Shown here one piece after another: positions 43,866 through 54,560 of a stretch of DNA of 64,000 nucleotides. The notes under the pieces are model-generated. The model saw nothing but the letters and a program-made list of their open reading frames with translations. It did not search any database and was not told where the DNA came from. Numbering within the stretch: position 1 is the first letter of the stretch; the number at the start of each line of letters is the position of its first letter. The position numbers and the translations under genes are program-made. This stretch comes from Sthenelais limicola. Lineage: Eukaryota; Annelida; Polychaeta; Phyllodocida; Sigalionidae. The DNA is taken from NCBI GenBank assembly GCA_942159475.1, contig OW804095.1, forward strand, positions 155,918,664 through 155,982,663, read 5' to 3'.

Positions 43866-44341
43866 AAAGAGTTTTAACAGATTACAAACTCGGCAAATAG
43901 TAGTAAAAATACATTTCAAAAGACAAACATGTCAAGCAACACATGTAAAAAGAGATTAAGGACTTGAAAATCCACACAAAAAGTTCAATACACACATCTG
44001 AAGAAAGTAGTAATGGTAAATACAAAATACATTCAGGAGCATACAGTGTCCTCACTATCTTACAGAATCCAGTGTATTTAAAAAGTGTAGAAAATTTTTC
44101 AAAAAGTCCAACTGAAGTTCCTCCTTATGAGTGAATCAACAGTAAATAAGAATTATCTCACTTTAAAATGTCTGTGTTGATGTGTAATCAATCCGAGCGG
44201 GAAGTCTGCAGGTGGTAGAAAATGGTCCGGGTCCAAAAGAGAAATCCGTGGGCAAGCTAACAAGGCACAGTGGAAACGCTCAACGTCTCATCCGACAGAG
44301 ACTTGTACAGGATAGAGCTCGACGCCACATCCGGCGGAGGC
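43866..44341 (-). other. Element B 3' untranslated region
   Basis: 476 nt between the extra ORF and the polypurine tract; no ORF or motif recognised. Confidence 0.6.
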
Positions 44342-46810
44342 TTAGAAGAACCAGGCATTGGACATCTGAGTGTCCATGGGGATATCTTCAGTGTTCGTGA
44401 CACCTTCTCCGCCCTCCTGCTGATCCGTTGGTCCTTTCTGCTGGTCCGTAGAACTTTGCTTGTCCTCCGGATCAGCAGCCTTTGCGTTTCCCCCCTCAGG
44501 TAGAGGAGAAATAGCATCTTGTGAGTCGAACAATCTCACTAGGCCAAAAGGGTCTTGGCCTCCCTGTCTCACAGTGGCTGTATGTTGTACTGGCAGGGGA
44601 GCAGTCCGCGGAGCTACCATGGCCTGAAACTTAGCCATCAGGCTGGACAGCAAGTTGTACTGCGCCAAGTCCATGCTCACATTCACAGAGTCCCCGGATT
44701 CTGACACCACAGTACTTGCGCTCAGGCCAGCAGCAGCAGCAGGCTGAGGGGCACGGGCAGCAATTCCTGTAGCGGACTGGGTGGTCTGTCCCACCTCTGT
44801 TTCTCCCTGACCTTCAGGAGAGGAGCTGCGGCTGAATTCTGCGAGTTCTCCGCGCAAACTGGCATTCTCTTCAGTGAGATTGAGAATCTCGCTGTCCTTC
44901 TTGGCCACAGCAAGGCGCAGGGTCTGGATGATTTTCGCTTGCGTCCGGATTGTCTCCTTCTGCGCGGCGTTCTCACCAATCTGGCCCTGCACGGCCTCTA
45001 GCTTTTTCAATGGGTTGGTCAGCGTAGCCATTGAAGTAGAGAACTGTTGTTGAGCAGCGTCAGCAGCAGCCGGAAGAGTCATCAGACAACGTTGCACTTC
45101 AGAGTCCGCTGCCTGGACTAACTGCTCAGTCTCTACCTTTCCAGGCAGCTGGGCAGACAAGGTGTCTGTCTCCAACTGCGCCCTGTGGCCCTTCTGCTTC
45201 TTGGCTGCAGGGAGGGATGGTGAGATCATCTCACCCCCGGAGCTGGTCCGGCCGCGTTTCTGGGCACCATCCGTCCCTCTACTGGTCTCCTTGCTGGAGG
45301 GGGCGTTCTTAGCCACGGACTTGCCTCCGGACTTCCCTTTCTGACTACCAGAGGAAGAGCTGGTGAATCCGGACTGTCCAGCAGCAGAAGAGGAAGCGTC
45401 GGATTTTGACGGTTTTGCAACTGACTTCATCCTGCGCATAACCCTCAAGTGCTGGGCTGACATGTACGTCATGCGCAGAAAGGCAGAGTTGTTCCGGATG
45501 ACTGGCATCACAGCTCTGGTCTTTTCCAGGGCAGTTTCCTTATTGAGGTGGTGCTGCTTAACCTCGCCATTCATGAAGTGCGGCACCAATTCTACTCGGC
45601 GATCCAACACCTGCGCACACTGGTCATGGGAGCACACCCACACTTGTGAGTAGGGAGCATGGACCTCGCAGAGATGCCTGAAAAAGCGTTCTCTGGTGTG
45701 GTACCTCTTGATCCCACCTTCATTTACAGGAAGATACCTGCAAACCATGAAGGGGCATCTAAACCCGGGCTGCCACAGCTTGTGGACCCCAGTCAGTTTG
45801 TCGAACGTGCCCTTGTCCAGACTGTCCTCCCGGACTACCTCCGGACAAATAACCCATTCATAACGGCTCATCTGGTCGTCCTCAAACTCCTTTGACTCAT
45901 CGTCTGACTCCGGAGCTTGTAGCGGGATAGATCCGGGCTGATCCATGCTTGGATTCAGTGGCACTAGGGCTGCTGAATCCATTTCAGCCTTGAACTTGGT
46001 TAAGGAACCAAATTTCCCTAGCTGCACACGCCTAGCCTCCGACCTATACACGTGCACCTTCTTCAGCTTCCGAATTTTTGGAATCTTGGGAAGGGTCTTC
46101 ATACTACTATTGCTAGTAGTGTCATGGGCAGATTTTCCCCTTGAGTCTGTTGACTTTGTCTGCTCTGCTTCCTTGGAACCAGAGGCGGTTGCAGGCTTTG
46201 ATTTGGAGGTAACAGAGGCACCACGAGCCCGATCTGAACTTCCCTTGCCTGGGGACTCAGATTGAGAACGGGTCCGGATGGTGTCCGTGTCCCTGTACTT
46301 CGAACACTTCCCGGGGTCCGTCTGTTTCCTCGGTGATCTCCTAGGTGTCACCTTCACCTCCACCTTGTTCTTTTCAGACTTGCCCGAAGGACTTTGCTTG
46401 GGACCCTTTGTCCCTGTGGTGGGTCCAGTCTTCCTCTCCGAAGACTTGGAAGGCCGGGTTTTGTCCGCAGACCGGTCCGTAGACTTGCCTGAAGACTGAG
46501 GGGTCTGTTCGGACTTGGAAGGAGCAACAATTACCTCGACTTCCATCTCCTCATCCGAGTCCAACTCAAACGGGGCAGGGGCAGGGACCTTCTTGTCCCA
46601 AAACGTCTTGTCCCCTGACTCCTCCTTCTCCGCCGCTGTAATGAGGGATTCCAGCACCCAAGCTGCCTGCTCGTCCGTCAACAGCTCTTCTCCGTCGGAC
46701 GTGGACAGATCCAGGGAGCTGGTTCTTTCCTCGGACGTCCAACCTTTCTTTTCACAGGCACCAAAGGAACAGCAGGCAAGTCCGTAGTTTGTTTCTTCGG
46801 TCCACCGCAT
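44342..46810 (-). CDS. Extra ORF of element B: zinc-finger and coiled-coil protein in env position
   Basis: 822 codons without interruption, overlapping the end of pol by 133 nt in another frame. Residues 1-330 are Ser/Lys/Thr-rich and charged (TPRRSPRKQT and similar, likely disordered and basic). About 345-410 hold two C2H2-like fingers: CPFMVC with FRHLCEVH, then VCSHDQC with HFMNGEVKQHH. About 495-540 contain basic KRGRTSS and AAKKQKGHR, possible nuclear signals. About 600-680 form a heptad-like coiled coil (TIRTQAKIIQTLRLAVAKKD, SEILNLTEENASLRGEL). It has no signal peptide or transmembrane helix, so it is not an envelope protein. Function unknown; nucleic-acid binding is inference. Confidence 0.8.
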   Translation of the reverse strand: MRWTEETNYGLACCSFGACEKKGWTSEERTSSLDLSTSDGEELLTDEQAAWVLESLITAAEKEESGDKTFWDKKVPAPAPFELDSDEEMEVEVIVAPSKSEQTPQSSGKSTDRSADKTRPSKSSERKTGPTTGTKGPKQSPSGKSEKNKVEVKVTPRRSPRKQTDPGKCSKYRDTDTIRTRSQSESPGKGSSDRARGASVTSKSKPATASGSKEAEQTKSTDSRGKSAHDTTSNSSMKTLPKIPKIRKLKKVHVYRSEARRVQLGKFGSLTKFKAEMDSAALVPLNPSMDQPGSIPLQAPESDDESKEFEDDQMSRYEWVICPEVVREDSLDKGTFDKLTGVHKLWQPGFRCPFMVCRYLPVNEGGIKRYHTRERFFRHLCEVHAPYSQVWVCSHDQCAQVLDRRVELVPHFMNGEVKQHHLNKETALEKTRAVMPVIRNNSAFLRMTYMSAQHLRVMRRMKSVAKPSKSDASSSAAGQSGFTSSSSGSQKGKSGGKSVAKNAPSSKETSRGTDGAQKRGRTSSGGEMISPSLPAAKKQKGHRAQLETDTLSAQLPGKVETEQLVQAADSEVQRCLMTLPAAADAAQQQFSTSMATLTNPLKKLEAVQGQIGENAAQKETIRTQAKIIQTLRLAVAKKDSEILNLTEENASLRGELAEFSRSSSPEGQGETEVGQTTQSATGIAARAPQPAAAAGLSASTVVSESGDSVNVSMDLAQYNLLSSLMAKFQAMVAPRTAPLPVQHTATVRQGGQDPFGLVRLFDSQDAISPLPEGGNAKAADPEDKQSSTDQQKGPTDQQEGGEGVTNTEDIPMDTQMSNAWFF

Positions 46811-49401
46811 TTCTTTTTGGTTTCAACACAAATACTAGGCGGAACAGGAGGAACAACAACTGCTGTTCCTGACCCCGTCCCCCCTTTCTTTGGTCTACCA
46901 GGCCTATGTTTCATTTCCCCTAGAGTCTGTTTCTTAGTAGGCAACACTTGGTTTCCTACTACAGGACCCTTCTCCTTCTTTCCCTTAGTCCGTGGAGAAA
47001 GATCCGTGGCCGAAACAGACTTATTCTTCTTTTTCGGCCTACCTCTAGGCTTAACGCCTATAGTAACCTTCTCCTTCACGGACATAGCCGGACATTCAAC
47101 TCCCGCCACAACTTTCCCAGCTTCCAGCCTGAGAATATCTTTACCTGCCTTTTCCGGTTTCTGAAATTCTGGAGCCCTATGAAGGTTTCTAGCCTGGATA
47201 GGACCATCTTCATCAAAAGCAGGCTTGAGATAATCAATGTGGTATCTCAACAAGCCTTCTGCTGTTTCAAGTTCACAGGTGGTACCGCCTATGAACCTGC
47301 GGATTTTAAATGGGCCATCCCATTTCTGTCCCAACTTTTTGTTTGCTTTAGGAGGGCAATATCTATAGACAACATCCCCCTCAGCAAACTTTGGAGGCCT
47401 AGTCCGTTTGTTATAATCTCGTCTCTGATTTATAGCAGAGACTCCAAGATTTTCCCGCACATACTGGTGTCCTCTCCGCATCCATTGTTTCAGGTTCTCC
47501 ACATAAGAAACCTTACAAGGAAAGTCCAACCCGTCAGATTCCACTCCATGGACTATATCCATAGGAGCTACGAGTTCAGTCCCAAAAACTACAGAATTTG
47601 GTGTACATAAAGTGCTGGCATGCACAGTAGCTCGATACGCGTGAGCTATACACAGGGCAAGCATATCCCAGTCATCTTTATGATAATCTGTCAGACAAGA
47701 GAGCTGCTCAACAAGTACTCTGTTCAGCCGCTTGCTCTGTCCGTTGGACTGAGGCCTATAGGGAAGAGTTATCAGTTTCTCAATCCCTAACATATCCAAA
47801 AGACTTTTCAATAGCTGTGATCGGAATTCAGGGGCCCCATCAGTTTGTAAAGCCACTGGACATCCGAACCTCAGAATCCAATCCTTGAAAAGGACTTCTG
47901 CACAGCTTTCTGCAGTATGGTCTCGCATGGGATAAGCTTCAGCCCACTTAGAAAAATGGTCCGTAACCACCATGATGTAATTGTTCTTCCTAGGTGTCTC
48001 CCTAAAGGGACCTAGAATATCCAAAGATATCCGGTTCCACCTGTCACCATGCTTCTCTTTCTTTAGGAGAGAAATTCCTCCTCCCCCACGGGTCTTTCTG
48101 GTACAACATTCAGGGCAAGCCTTCAGGTCATATCTCTGGCCTGACCAATAATATCTCATCTTGGCCGACCAAGTGTTCTTAAAAACACCAAAATGTCCTG
48201 AAGTCTTAGGCTCATGCATACCCATGAAAATTTCTTTCCTCATGGAAGCTGGGATCACCTTCCTCCAATACTTCCTACCGGTGGCTAGCTGGACCCATCC
48301 GAGGCATAGCACACCATCCCTCATTTCCATTCCACCCAGGTGTTGGACATAAGTCCAAAATTCATCGGACTCACCAGCAAGATCTTTCCTAGAAGGAATT
48401 TCCTCTGAACCATCCAACATTGCAATTAACCTCTTGATCATGGGATCAGACTTCTGAGCTTCTTGTAGCCTGTTACTTCCAGAGTCCGTAGGGGCGTCCG
48501 TAGGGGTCTCAGCAGTAACAGTAGCTAGCACAGCGTCATGTAGTCCGCAATCATGACAATCCAATCTCCCACACTTACGTGTTGGCAAGCGAGACAGCGC
48601 ATCAGCATTTTCATGCTTCCGTCCTGCCCGATGCAGAATCATGCCCTGATCCAGTCCGTATTCCTGCATGGTAGTTAACCACCTAGCAAGCATATCAGTT
48701 GGATCTTTGAAGTTTAGCAACCAACGGAGAGAGGCATGGTCCGTCCTCACATAGAAGTTTCTATTACCCAGAAGGTAATGTCTAAACTTCTTCAGATAAG
48801 TCAAAACAGCAAGCAACTCGCGCTTAGTAGCACAATAGTTTTTCTGAGATTTAGACAAACTATTGCTAGCATAGCCCAAGACTACTTCCCGTCCGTCCAG
48901 AATCTGTGAGAGGATACCAGCCATTCCAAAACCACTTGCATCAGTATCTAGAATGAAATCTCCCACCCTCCGGGGGTATCCCAGTACTGGCGATGTGGTC
49001 AGCAATTCCTTGACCTTGCTAAACGCAGCCTGACACTGAGGAGTCCACACTATAGGTCTGGTATAGCGTTTATCCTTGCATGCCGCCGTCACAATATCTT
49101 GCAAAGGGGAGACAATTTCACCAAAGTTAGGTTGAAACTCCCTATAATAGGAAGCAAACCCTATGAACTGTCTAATCTCCTTAACATTTGTAGGGACTGG
49201 CCAATCTCGGACTTTCTCAATCTGTTTCGGATTAGCTTGAATTCCCTTACCAGAAACAATCCGGCCCAGGTATTCAACTTGCTGATGGAAGAATTCGCAC
49301 TTCTTCGGCTTCAATCTTAATCCGTAGTCCTTGATTCGTTCAAACAAGCCTGAGGTTTTGGAGACACCCATCAAGTGTCTTCCCAAAAACAACAATGTCA
49401 T
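46678..49401 (-). pseudogene. Pol of element B: end of RT, RNase H, integrase with AT-hook tail
   Basis: A 907-residue frame. RT thumb (LKPKKCEFF, VEYLGRIV), RNase H (DTDASG, ATKRELLA, TDHASLRW), and integrase with HFG/CPEC (a few residues shorter between them than in element A), LDILGPF and TDGAPEF. The third catalytic position reads GQSKRLNR, so Lys replaces the DDE Glu (codon near 47,730). The C-terminal tail has GRPKK, RPGRPKK and VGRPRK hooks and a degenerate fourth between 47,060 and 46,715. The first ~25 codons are out-of-frame read-in: a frameshift near 49,390 separates it from the YLDD part of RT. Confidence 0.9.
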
Positions 49402-50017
49402 CTAGATAAACCAAACATGACTTCCATTTGAGTCCGTCCAACATATTGTCCATCATACGTTGGAAGGTAGCCGGGGCATTACACAGTCCGAAAGCCATAA
49501 CTTTGAACTGAAATAAGCCCACACTAGAGAGAAAAGCAGTTTTTTCTTTACTCTCCTCATCCATAGCCACCTGCCAATATCCACTTTCAAGATCTAGTGT
49601 GCAAAACCATTGATTTCCACCAAGAGCTTCCACACACTCATCAATCCTAGGCAGAGGAAAACTATCTTTTATCGTGACAGAGTTCAACTGGCGATAATCT
49701 ACACAGAACCTCTGTGTCCCGTCCTTCTTGGCCACCATAACAATAGGAGCTCCCCAAGGGCTATTGCTATGCTCAATCCGGCCTTCTCTATACATCTTCC
49801 AGATATCTGCTTCCACCTTATCACGTTTAGCAACTGGAATCCGCCTGTATGCTTGTTTGATCGGACAAGCATCACCTGTGTTGATCACATGGCGGACCTT
49901 ATGAGTACACCCCAAAGCTTTATCTCCTGGGAGAGAAAAGCAGCCTCGGAACTCCTCTAAGAGACTCAGAGCATTTCGTCTATCTTGGACTTCGGACAAA
50001 TCAGAATCCTTGATCAT
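49340..50017 (-). pseudogene. RT N-terminal half of element B
   Basis: 225 codons: [66 protein letters not shown] and LVYLDDIVVFG with the catalytic Asp pair. It retains the stretch that is missing in element A. Frame changes at both ends connect it to protease (near 50,010) and to the rest of pol (near 49,390). Confidence 0.9.
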
Positions 50018-51137
50018 CTGCAGCGGGCGGAATGGGAAGATTAGGAGCGATCAGATCATCATCCGCTATAGGAGACTCTAGCAACTGTATAGAATTGATG
50101 ATTGCTTCCCTGATCACTTCATTTTCCCCAACATCTGACAAAGAATCTTGAGCCAACAAATCAACTCTAAACACTTTGCCAACCACCCTATTTCGTTTTA
50201 TTTTCAAGGTGCGACCGGTCGGATAGGAGAAAGCTACCACGGCCGGAGAACCGTTGCCTGCTACATAAGTATTCAGGCTGCCCAAGGCTAAGTCTTTCAA
50301 CAATCTTTGGTCTGGCTTGAACATCAATCCATCTGATGTGACTGAGCCACTGCCAAGGTCAAGTTTGGCCATAGTAACTGATCTAGGTTTGAGGACAACT
50401 GCCTTAAGAAGTTTCACCTCTCTCCCAACAATTACGTCTTCCACTTCCATTGCCTTAACAGAGGGGCTTCCAATACCGCTAACAGGTTTCTTCCATAACG
50501 TACAAGGTACAGAAGACCCGAAATTGTCCAAGTAGAAAGTCCCTGACCAATCCAGATTACATTGGTGCACATAATAGAAATCCACACCAAGTATCCCGCG
50601 TTCAGGACCACGTAGACCACTGACTACAAGACAAGTAATCATGTAAGTCCGGTCGCCTAATTTCAAGGGACAAAGCACGCTCCCATATGTAACTATCGGT
50701 GTTCCATTACCCATCACACACATCATCCGTACCGAATTCATTGGTGGTGGATTTGGAAGGGAATCGTAGAATTTCTTAGTGATCAAGCTAGTAGTAGCAC
50801 CCGGATCAACCAAAAAACTTCCACTTCCCCCACCTACTTTTACAGGGGCATACCATCTCTCCCGTACCAACAATTTGGTAGGGATCTCCAAAGTTCCCTG
50901 ATTGTGTACAGAAACTTTCTGAACTCGAGCAGGTTCAGTTGATCCACTTTTGACCAACACTATCTGATCTCGTTCAGCTTGGAATCCGGACTGTCCCCAC
51001 CTCACAGAGGCAGAGTCTAGAATCTCCAGTCTTCGGACGGGGATCACCTTGATGTGAAACCTCCGGCGTACTAGCTGGTGCCTGGGCATGTCCCCCAGTT
51101 TCCATACTACTCTCAGCTTCACTTCCGACTGTGGCAC
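50001..51137 (-). pseudogene. Protease region of element B
   Basis: Retropepsin-like domain with FLVDPGATTSLITKKF (active-site Asp, Pro in place of Thr/Ser) and ERGILGVDF as the flap-distal ILG motif. The start of the original pol frame is at the ATG at 51,168, five nt after the gag stop; a frameshift between about 51,000 and 51,060 moves into this frame. Confidence 0.82.
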
Positions 51138-51173
51138 TGTGAAGCGTCCTTTCCCCGACCCCCATCATGCTCC

Positions 51174-52190
51174 TTATGAGGGTCTGTCTGCGTTTCCTGC
51201 GTCCTTAGCTGATGCACCGGACTTGGGAGCTAGCCCAAGGATAATCTGTTTCGTTGGACACACTGAAGCGATGTGTCTGTCCTCACCACAAAACCAGAAT
51301 CCATTGTTCGGCTTCCACCGTCTGAACCTTCTCTGTCCACCTCCTGTAGAGGGAGCAGCTGGTCCAGGCTTAGGAGCAGACTTTCTGTTCGTCTGCCATG
51401 CCTGCATTGCCTGAATGATACAATCAGAAATATCATCCGAAGCTGGTACTTCAGGCTGTACTTCTAACAGTTTCTCAAGCAACTCCATCATCTGGGCGAT
51501 GGCTTTCTGAGCTTTTTTACTTGCCACACCACTAGGAGATGCGGACGTGGCAAGGGTCGAGGAGCTTTTGGGTTCTACACTTGTCTCCTTGACTGTGGCT
51601 AAATCCATAGTGCAGCTTTCAAACACTACAGCCCAATGTGCAGCTTGGTTCAAGTCATATGGTTGCTTGAACCTCACAAATTCCACCATATTAAGGTCAG
51701 TTAAACCCTTCAAGAAAGTACGGATACACAAAGTCTGCATAGTGCTGTCCAAATGGACACCAAAAGCATATCGTGCAGCCTTCGCTACATCATTGGCAAA
51801 ATGCCTGGCATTTTGACCAGGGGTTTGTCTGGAAGCATAGAACTCAGCTTCTCTCTTTTCCTGACAATAATCACCATAGTTGGTCTCCAAATGAGCTACC
51901 AAGTCCGGCAATTTTGTCCCTGGGGGCAATTCACCAAGAGCCGCTATCTGGCGTCTACAACTACTTTTGAGTTGCCTCAAAAACATTGCATCCGTCCAAT
52001 TATGGACTTCAGCCAATACTTTCATCTCTGCAAGATGATGTTGTCACAAATCCTTTGTAGAATCCCATAGTCTGATGGTACCTAAACATGGTTCAACATG
52101 GTCCTCATCATTGTAGAACGTGTAACTGAACTGAGCACGAGTTGGGTCCGGACCAACATATGTCAATCCCTGAACTAGGGACTTATTGGC
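51174..52190 (-). pseudogene. Gag C-terminal part of element B
   Basis: Includes LVQGL-type and IRLWDS sequence, then an in-frame TGA (52,044-52,046), then HLAEMKVLAEVHNW, LRQLKSSCRRQIAALGEL and YASRQTPGQNARHFANDV, paralleling gag of element A. The zinc knuckle reads FWFCGEDRHIASVC: the first Cys is replaced by Phe (codon TTC). It ends in TAA at 51,174, five nt before an ATG-ATG that opens pol. Confidence 0.82.
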
Positions 52191-53243
52191 ATAAGCAACA
52201 TCGGATCCGGCCGAGGCAAGTTGAGTGTGGAGGCAAGAACATCCAGAGACAAACTTACAGTGGTAGTCTGTAAACCAGTAGTATCTACAACCGGATTAGT
52301 AGTTTGTGTAGGTACCCCAGTAACAGTAGTCATACCACTATCCTTTCGGACATATGTATTATTCACCACCTGTCTGCGTATATAAGAATCATTTCCAGTA
52401 ATGGCAGGCTTCTTAATACTAGACATGGTGGCTAGTTCTACCTTCTTCTCAACTTCTTTTTCCTTTGGAGAGGAAACAGCTACAGCAGAGGGCTCCCGGA
52501 TAGTTACATGCCTAAGGCCTCCAAAATGTCATAAGCTTGAACGAATCTCCCTCTTGATAAGCCGCAGCTCCCTGTGTGTCCGCAAACGTGGACGTTACAG
52601 GTTGCCTAAGCTTCAGAGGAGTCCAAGCGATTCTCTCCGCAGCATTTGTTTCATCCAATAACTCATTGTGGAGCCTAGAATAGTCATCCACTCTTGAGGC
52701 CTCCGTTCTCAGTTTATCATTCTCTATCATGAGTCTTCTAGTGGTAGCCGATGCTTCTCTGGACACATTATTCAGTGTCCCCTGCAAATCCGCGTTCTGC
52801 TGAGCAAGTTGCTCCAACAAATTCCGCTGATCAATGATTTGCTGGTGAGAGCTGGCGTAAGCCTTTCGCCAACTTTTCGCCTGCTCTCTAAGAGTTGCTA
52901 ACTCTATCTCATCCTCGGACTCCGTATTACGGAGAGGTTGTCTATAATCCATCCATGGGTCCGCATCAGCGGGACCCCCTTCTGGGTTGTTCAAACCCAG
53001 ACCCCCTTCCGGATTATTCAAACCCAGACCGCCTAGCAGTTCCAAAGGTTGATCCAGGCCCAAAGGAGCTACATTTGCAGTTCCATAAACAGGAGCTGGA
53101 ACCGCTACAGGAGTCAACTTCAACTTTGCTTTCGCACCAATGCCAACCATTTCACCACCCTTTGGAGGTGTCATGGCTTTGGTCCGTTGCAGATTGTCCG
53201 TAATCTGAGTTGCAACGTCAACCACAGGTCTATTGTCACCCAT
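52175..53243 (-). pseudogene. Gag N-terminal part of element B
   Basis: Starts at the ATG at 53,243, 112 nt inside the LTR. It contains a short internal peptide duplication (GGLGLNNPE twice, near 53,000) and a coiled coil (LREQAKSWRKAYASSHQQ, NLLEQLAQQNADLQGTL). The frame is lost near 52,515, continues in another frame through VELATMSSIKKPAI, and shifts again near 52,200. Two frameshifts make it non-functional as read. Confidence 0.8.
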
Positions 53244-53340
53244 CGTTCTTGTTTCTTTTATTTTTCAGTATATAGAAACCACTTGGAACCTAGATAAATC
53301 TAGTTCTTTATCATAAAAAATGTATCCCAAGGCAAGCTTT

Positions 53341-53353
53341 GGTCACGGCACCA
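53341..53353 (-). promoter_or_regulatory. Primer-binding site of element B (tRNA-His type)
   Basis: Minus-strand TGGTGCCGTGACC begins 2 nt after the LTR end. Its first 11 bases complement the 3' end of animal tRNA-His (TCACGGCACCA). Confidence 0.78.
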
Positions 53354-53355
53354 AT

Positions 53356-53824
53356 TGTAGTGATCTTCGGATCCGATCCGCTTGCACGTAAATAAAGACA
53401 CAACAAGGCTTAACCTTCCACAGACTTTATTACTACTTGGGACACACCTGTCCTAACCTCAAACAGCATAAGTTAGGGTTCTCTTGTCTTCTTGACACAT
53501 ATAAAACGGGTGTGAGAACATATACAGAACGAGTAATAAAGATAAGATTTACAGTGACACTACATTAGTGTAATCTCACGGACTGACGTCCCATAGGTAC
53601 ATACAGCACATAGAAATGAGTTGGTAGAATGGTTATAACATGAAAGTGAACTTATAATAACATTATGACCAATATGCTCATAAAAGACCCTACACATATT
53701 CTGATATGTAGTCGTGTTCATTGGTACTGCCCACTGGGGTAGTTCAGGTGTACTAACCCACAGCGGACAGCACCTCAATGCAATAGAATAGCAATACATT
53801 GGTAATATAACCAAACCCACTACA
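53356..53824 (-). repeat. 5' LTR of element B
   Basis: 469 bp, TGTAGTG/CACTACA ends, about ten differences from the 3' LTR at 43,379. Drives transcription of the minus-strand element. Confidence 0.95.
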
Positions 53825-53828
53825 ATAC

Positions 53829-54375
53829 CTTATATAAATTCGGTTTGTTCAACAGCCATCTTATTATACAGAAGATTGGCAAGAGTAAGTTTCTATATCT
53901 CCAAAAATATATTGATATTGATATATAAGACTTATATCCTGCCTATTTTTGGGCTGTTATTCGACCTGGCACCAAGAAACGAAACAAGAAGGCTACAGTT
54001 AATTCAAAACAACTGTTTAAGGTTATGTCAGGGGTTTAGACGTGGGAGAGCCGAAATTAGACTTAGAAACATCGATATTCATAATAATTGCAAATTATTG
54101 CCACTCTGTTATAGACGCCTACAACGCTTTTTCAGTGTTTTTTGGACTTATTTTGTATTAAATCGCCCTCTATATAATTATAACCTAAGAGACCCATATC
54201 GGGTACAAGGACTGGAAAAAGGAATCCATCAGAAGAAGTCTCTTTGTCAGGATTTATAGTCTTTGGAATGATCTTCCTCACAGTTTAAAAATAATAGATG
54301 ACAAAAAAATATTCAAAAATGAAATTAAAAAGGTCCTGGCAAGGAGTTTCATGCTGAGGAACGAATTTTGGAATT
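53829..54375 (+). pseudogene. LINE-2 RT C-terminus
   Basis: Resumes LINE-2 after element B: YKTYILPIFGLLFDLAPRNE, RLQLIQNNCLRLCQG and NIDIHNNCKLLPLCYRRLQR are typical thumb and C-terminal motifs (53,925-54,130). A frame change near 54,230 precedes a remnant of the last motif. Confidence 0.8.
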
Positions 54376-54385
54376 TAGACACACT

Positions 54386-54560
54386 CATGTACTGAGTGTT
54401 GCTATTTTACAACAGCTCGTTCGCCTATAACATGTACTGGGTGTTGCTATCCTGCGGCGGCCCTTGCATACAGCAATGTACTGAGTGTTGCTATCATGTA
54501 GCAGCTCTCCCACCTAGACCATGTGCTGGGTGTTACTATTCTGCAGCTTCCATTTCCTGT
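54386..54560 (+). repeat. 45-bp tandem repeat in LINE-2 3' region
   Basis: Four imperfect units of CATGTACTGAGTGTTGCTAT start at 54,386, 54,431, 54,475 and 54,520. Confidence 0.85.

Larger units (their letters stand above)
43379..53824 (-). mobile_element. Ty3/gypsy element B (minus strand) with an extra 3' ORF
   Basis: A complete LTR-to-LTR element of 10,446 bp inserted in LINE-2. The 4-bp ATAC flanks both sides (43,375-43,378 and 53,825-53,828). The LTRs (469 bp each) differ at roughly ten positions, about 2 percent. Minus-strand order: LTR, primer site, gag (broken), protease (frameshifted), RT, RNase H, integrase with AT-hook tail, an extra 822-codon ORF, polypurine tract, LTR. Gag-pol carries several frameshifts and a stop, but the extra ORF is open. 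Confidence 0.93.

Noticed and set aside
44270..46787. Plus-strand open frames opposite the extra ORF
   Set aside because: All are short and overlap the single long minus-strand frame; no motif.
44342..46810. Retroviral envelope gene
   Set aside because: Position fits, but there is no signal peptide, fusion peptide or transmembrane segment; the protein is basic, zinc-finger and coiled-coil.
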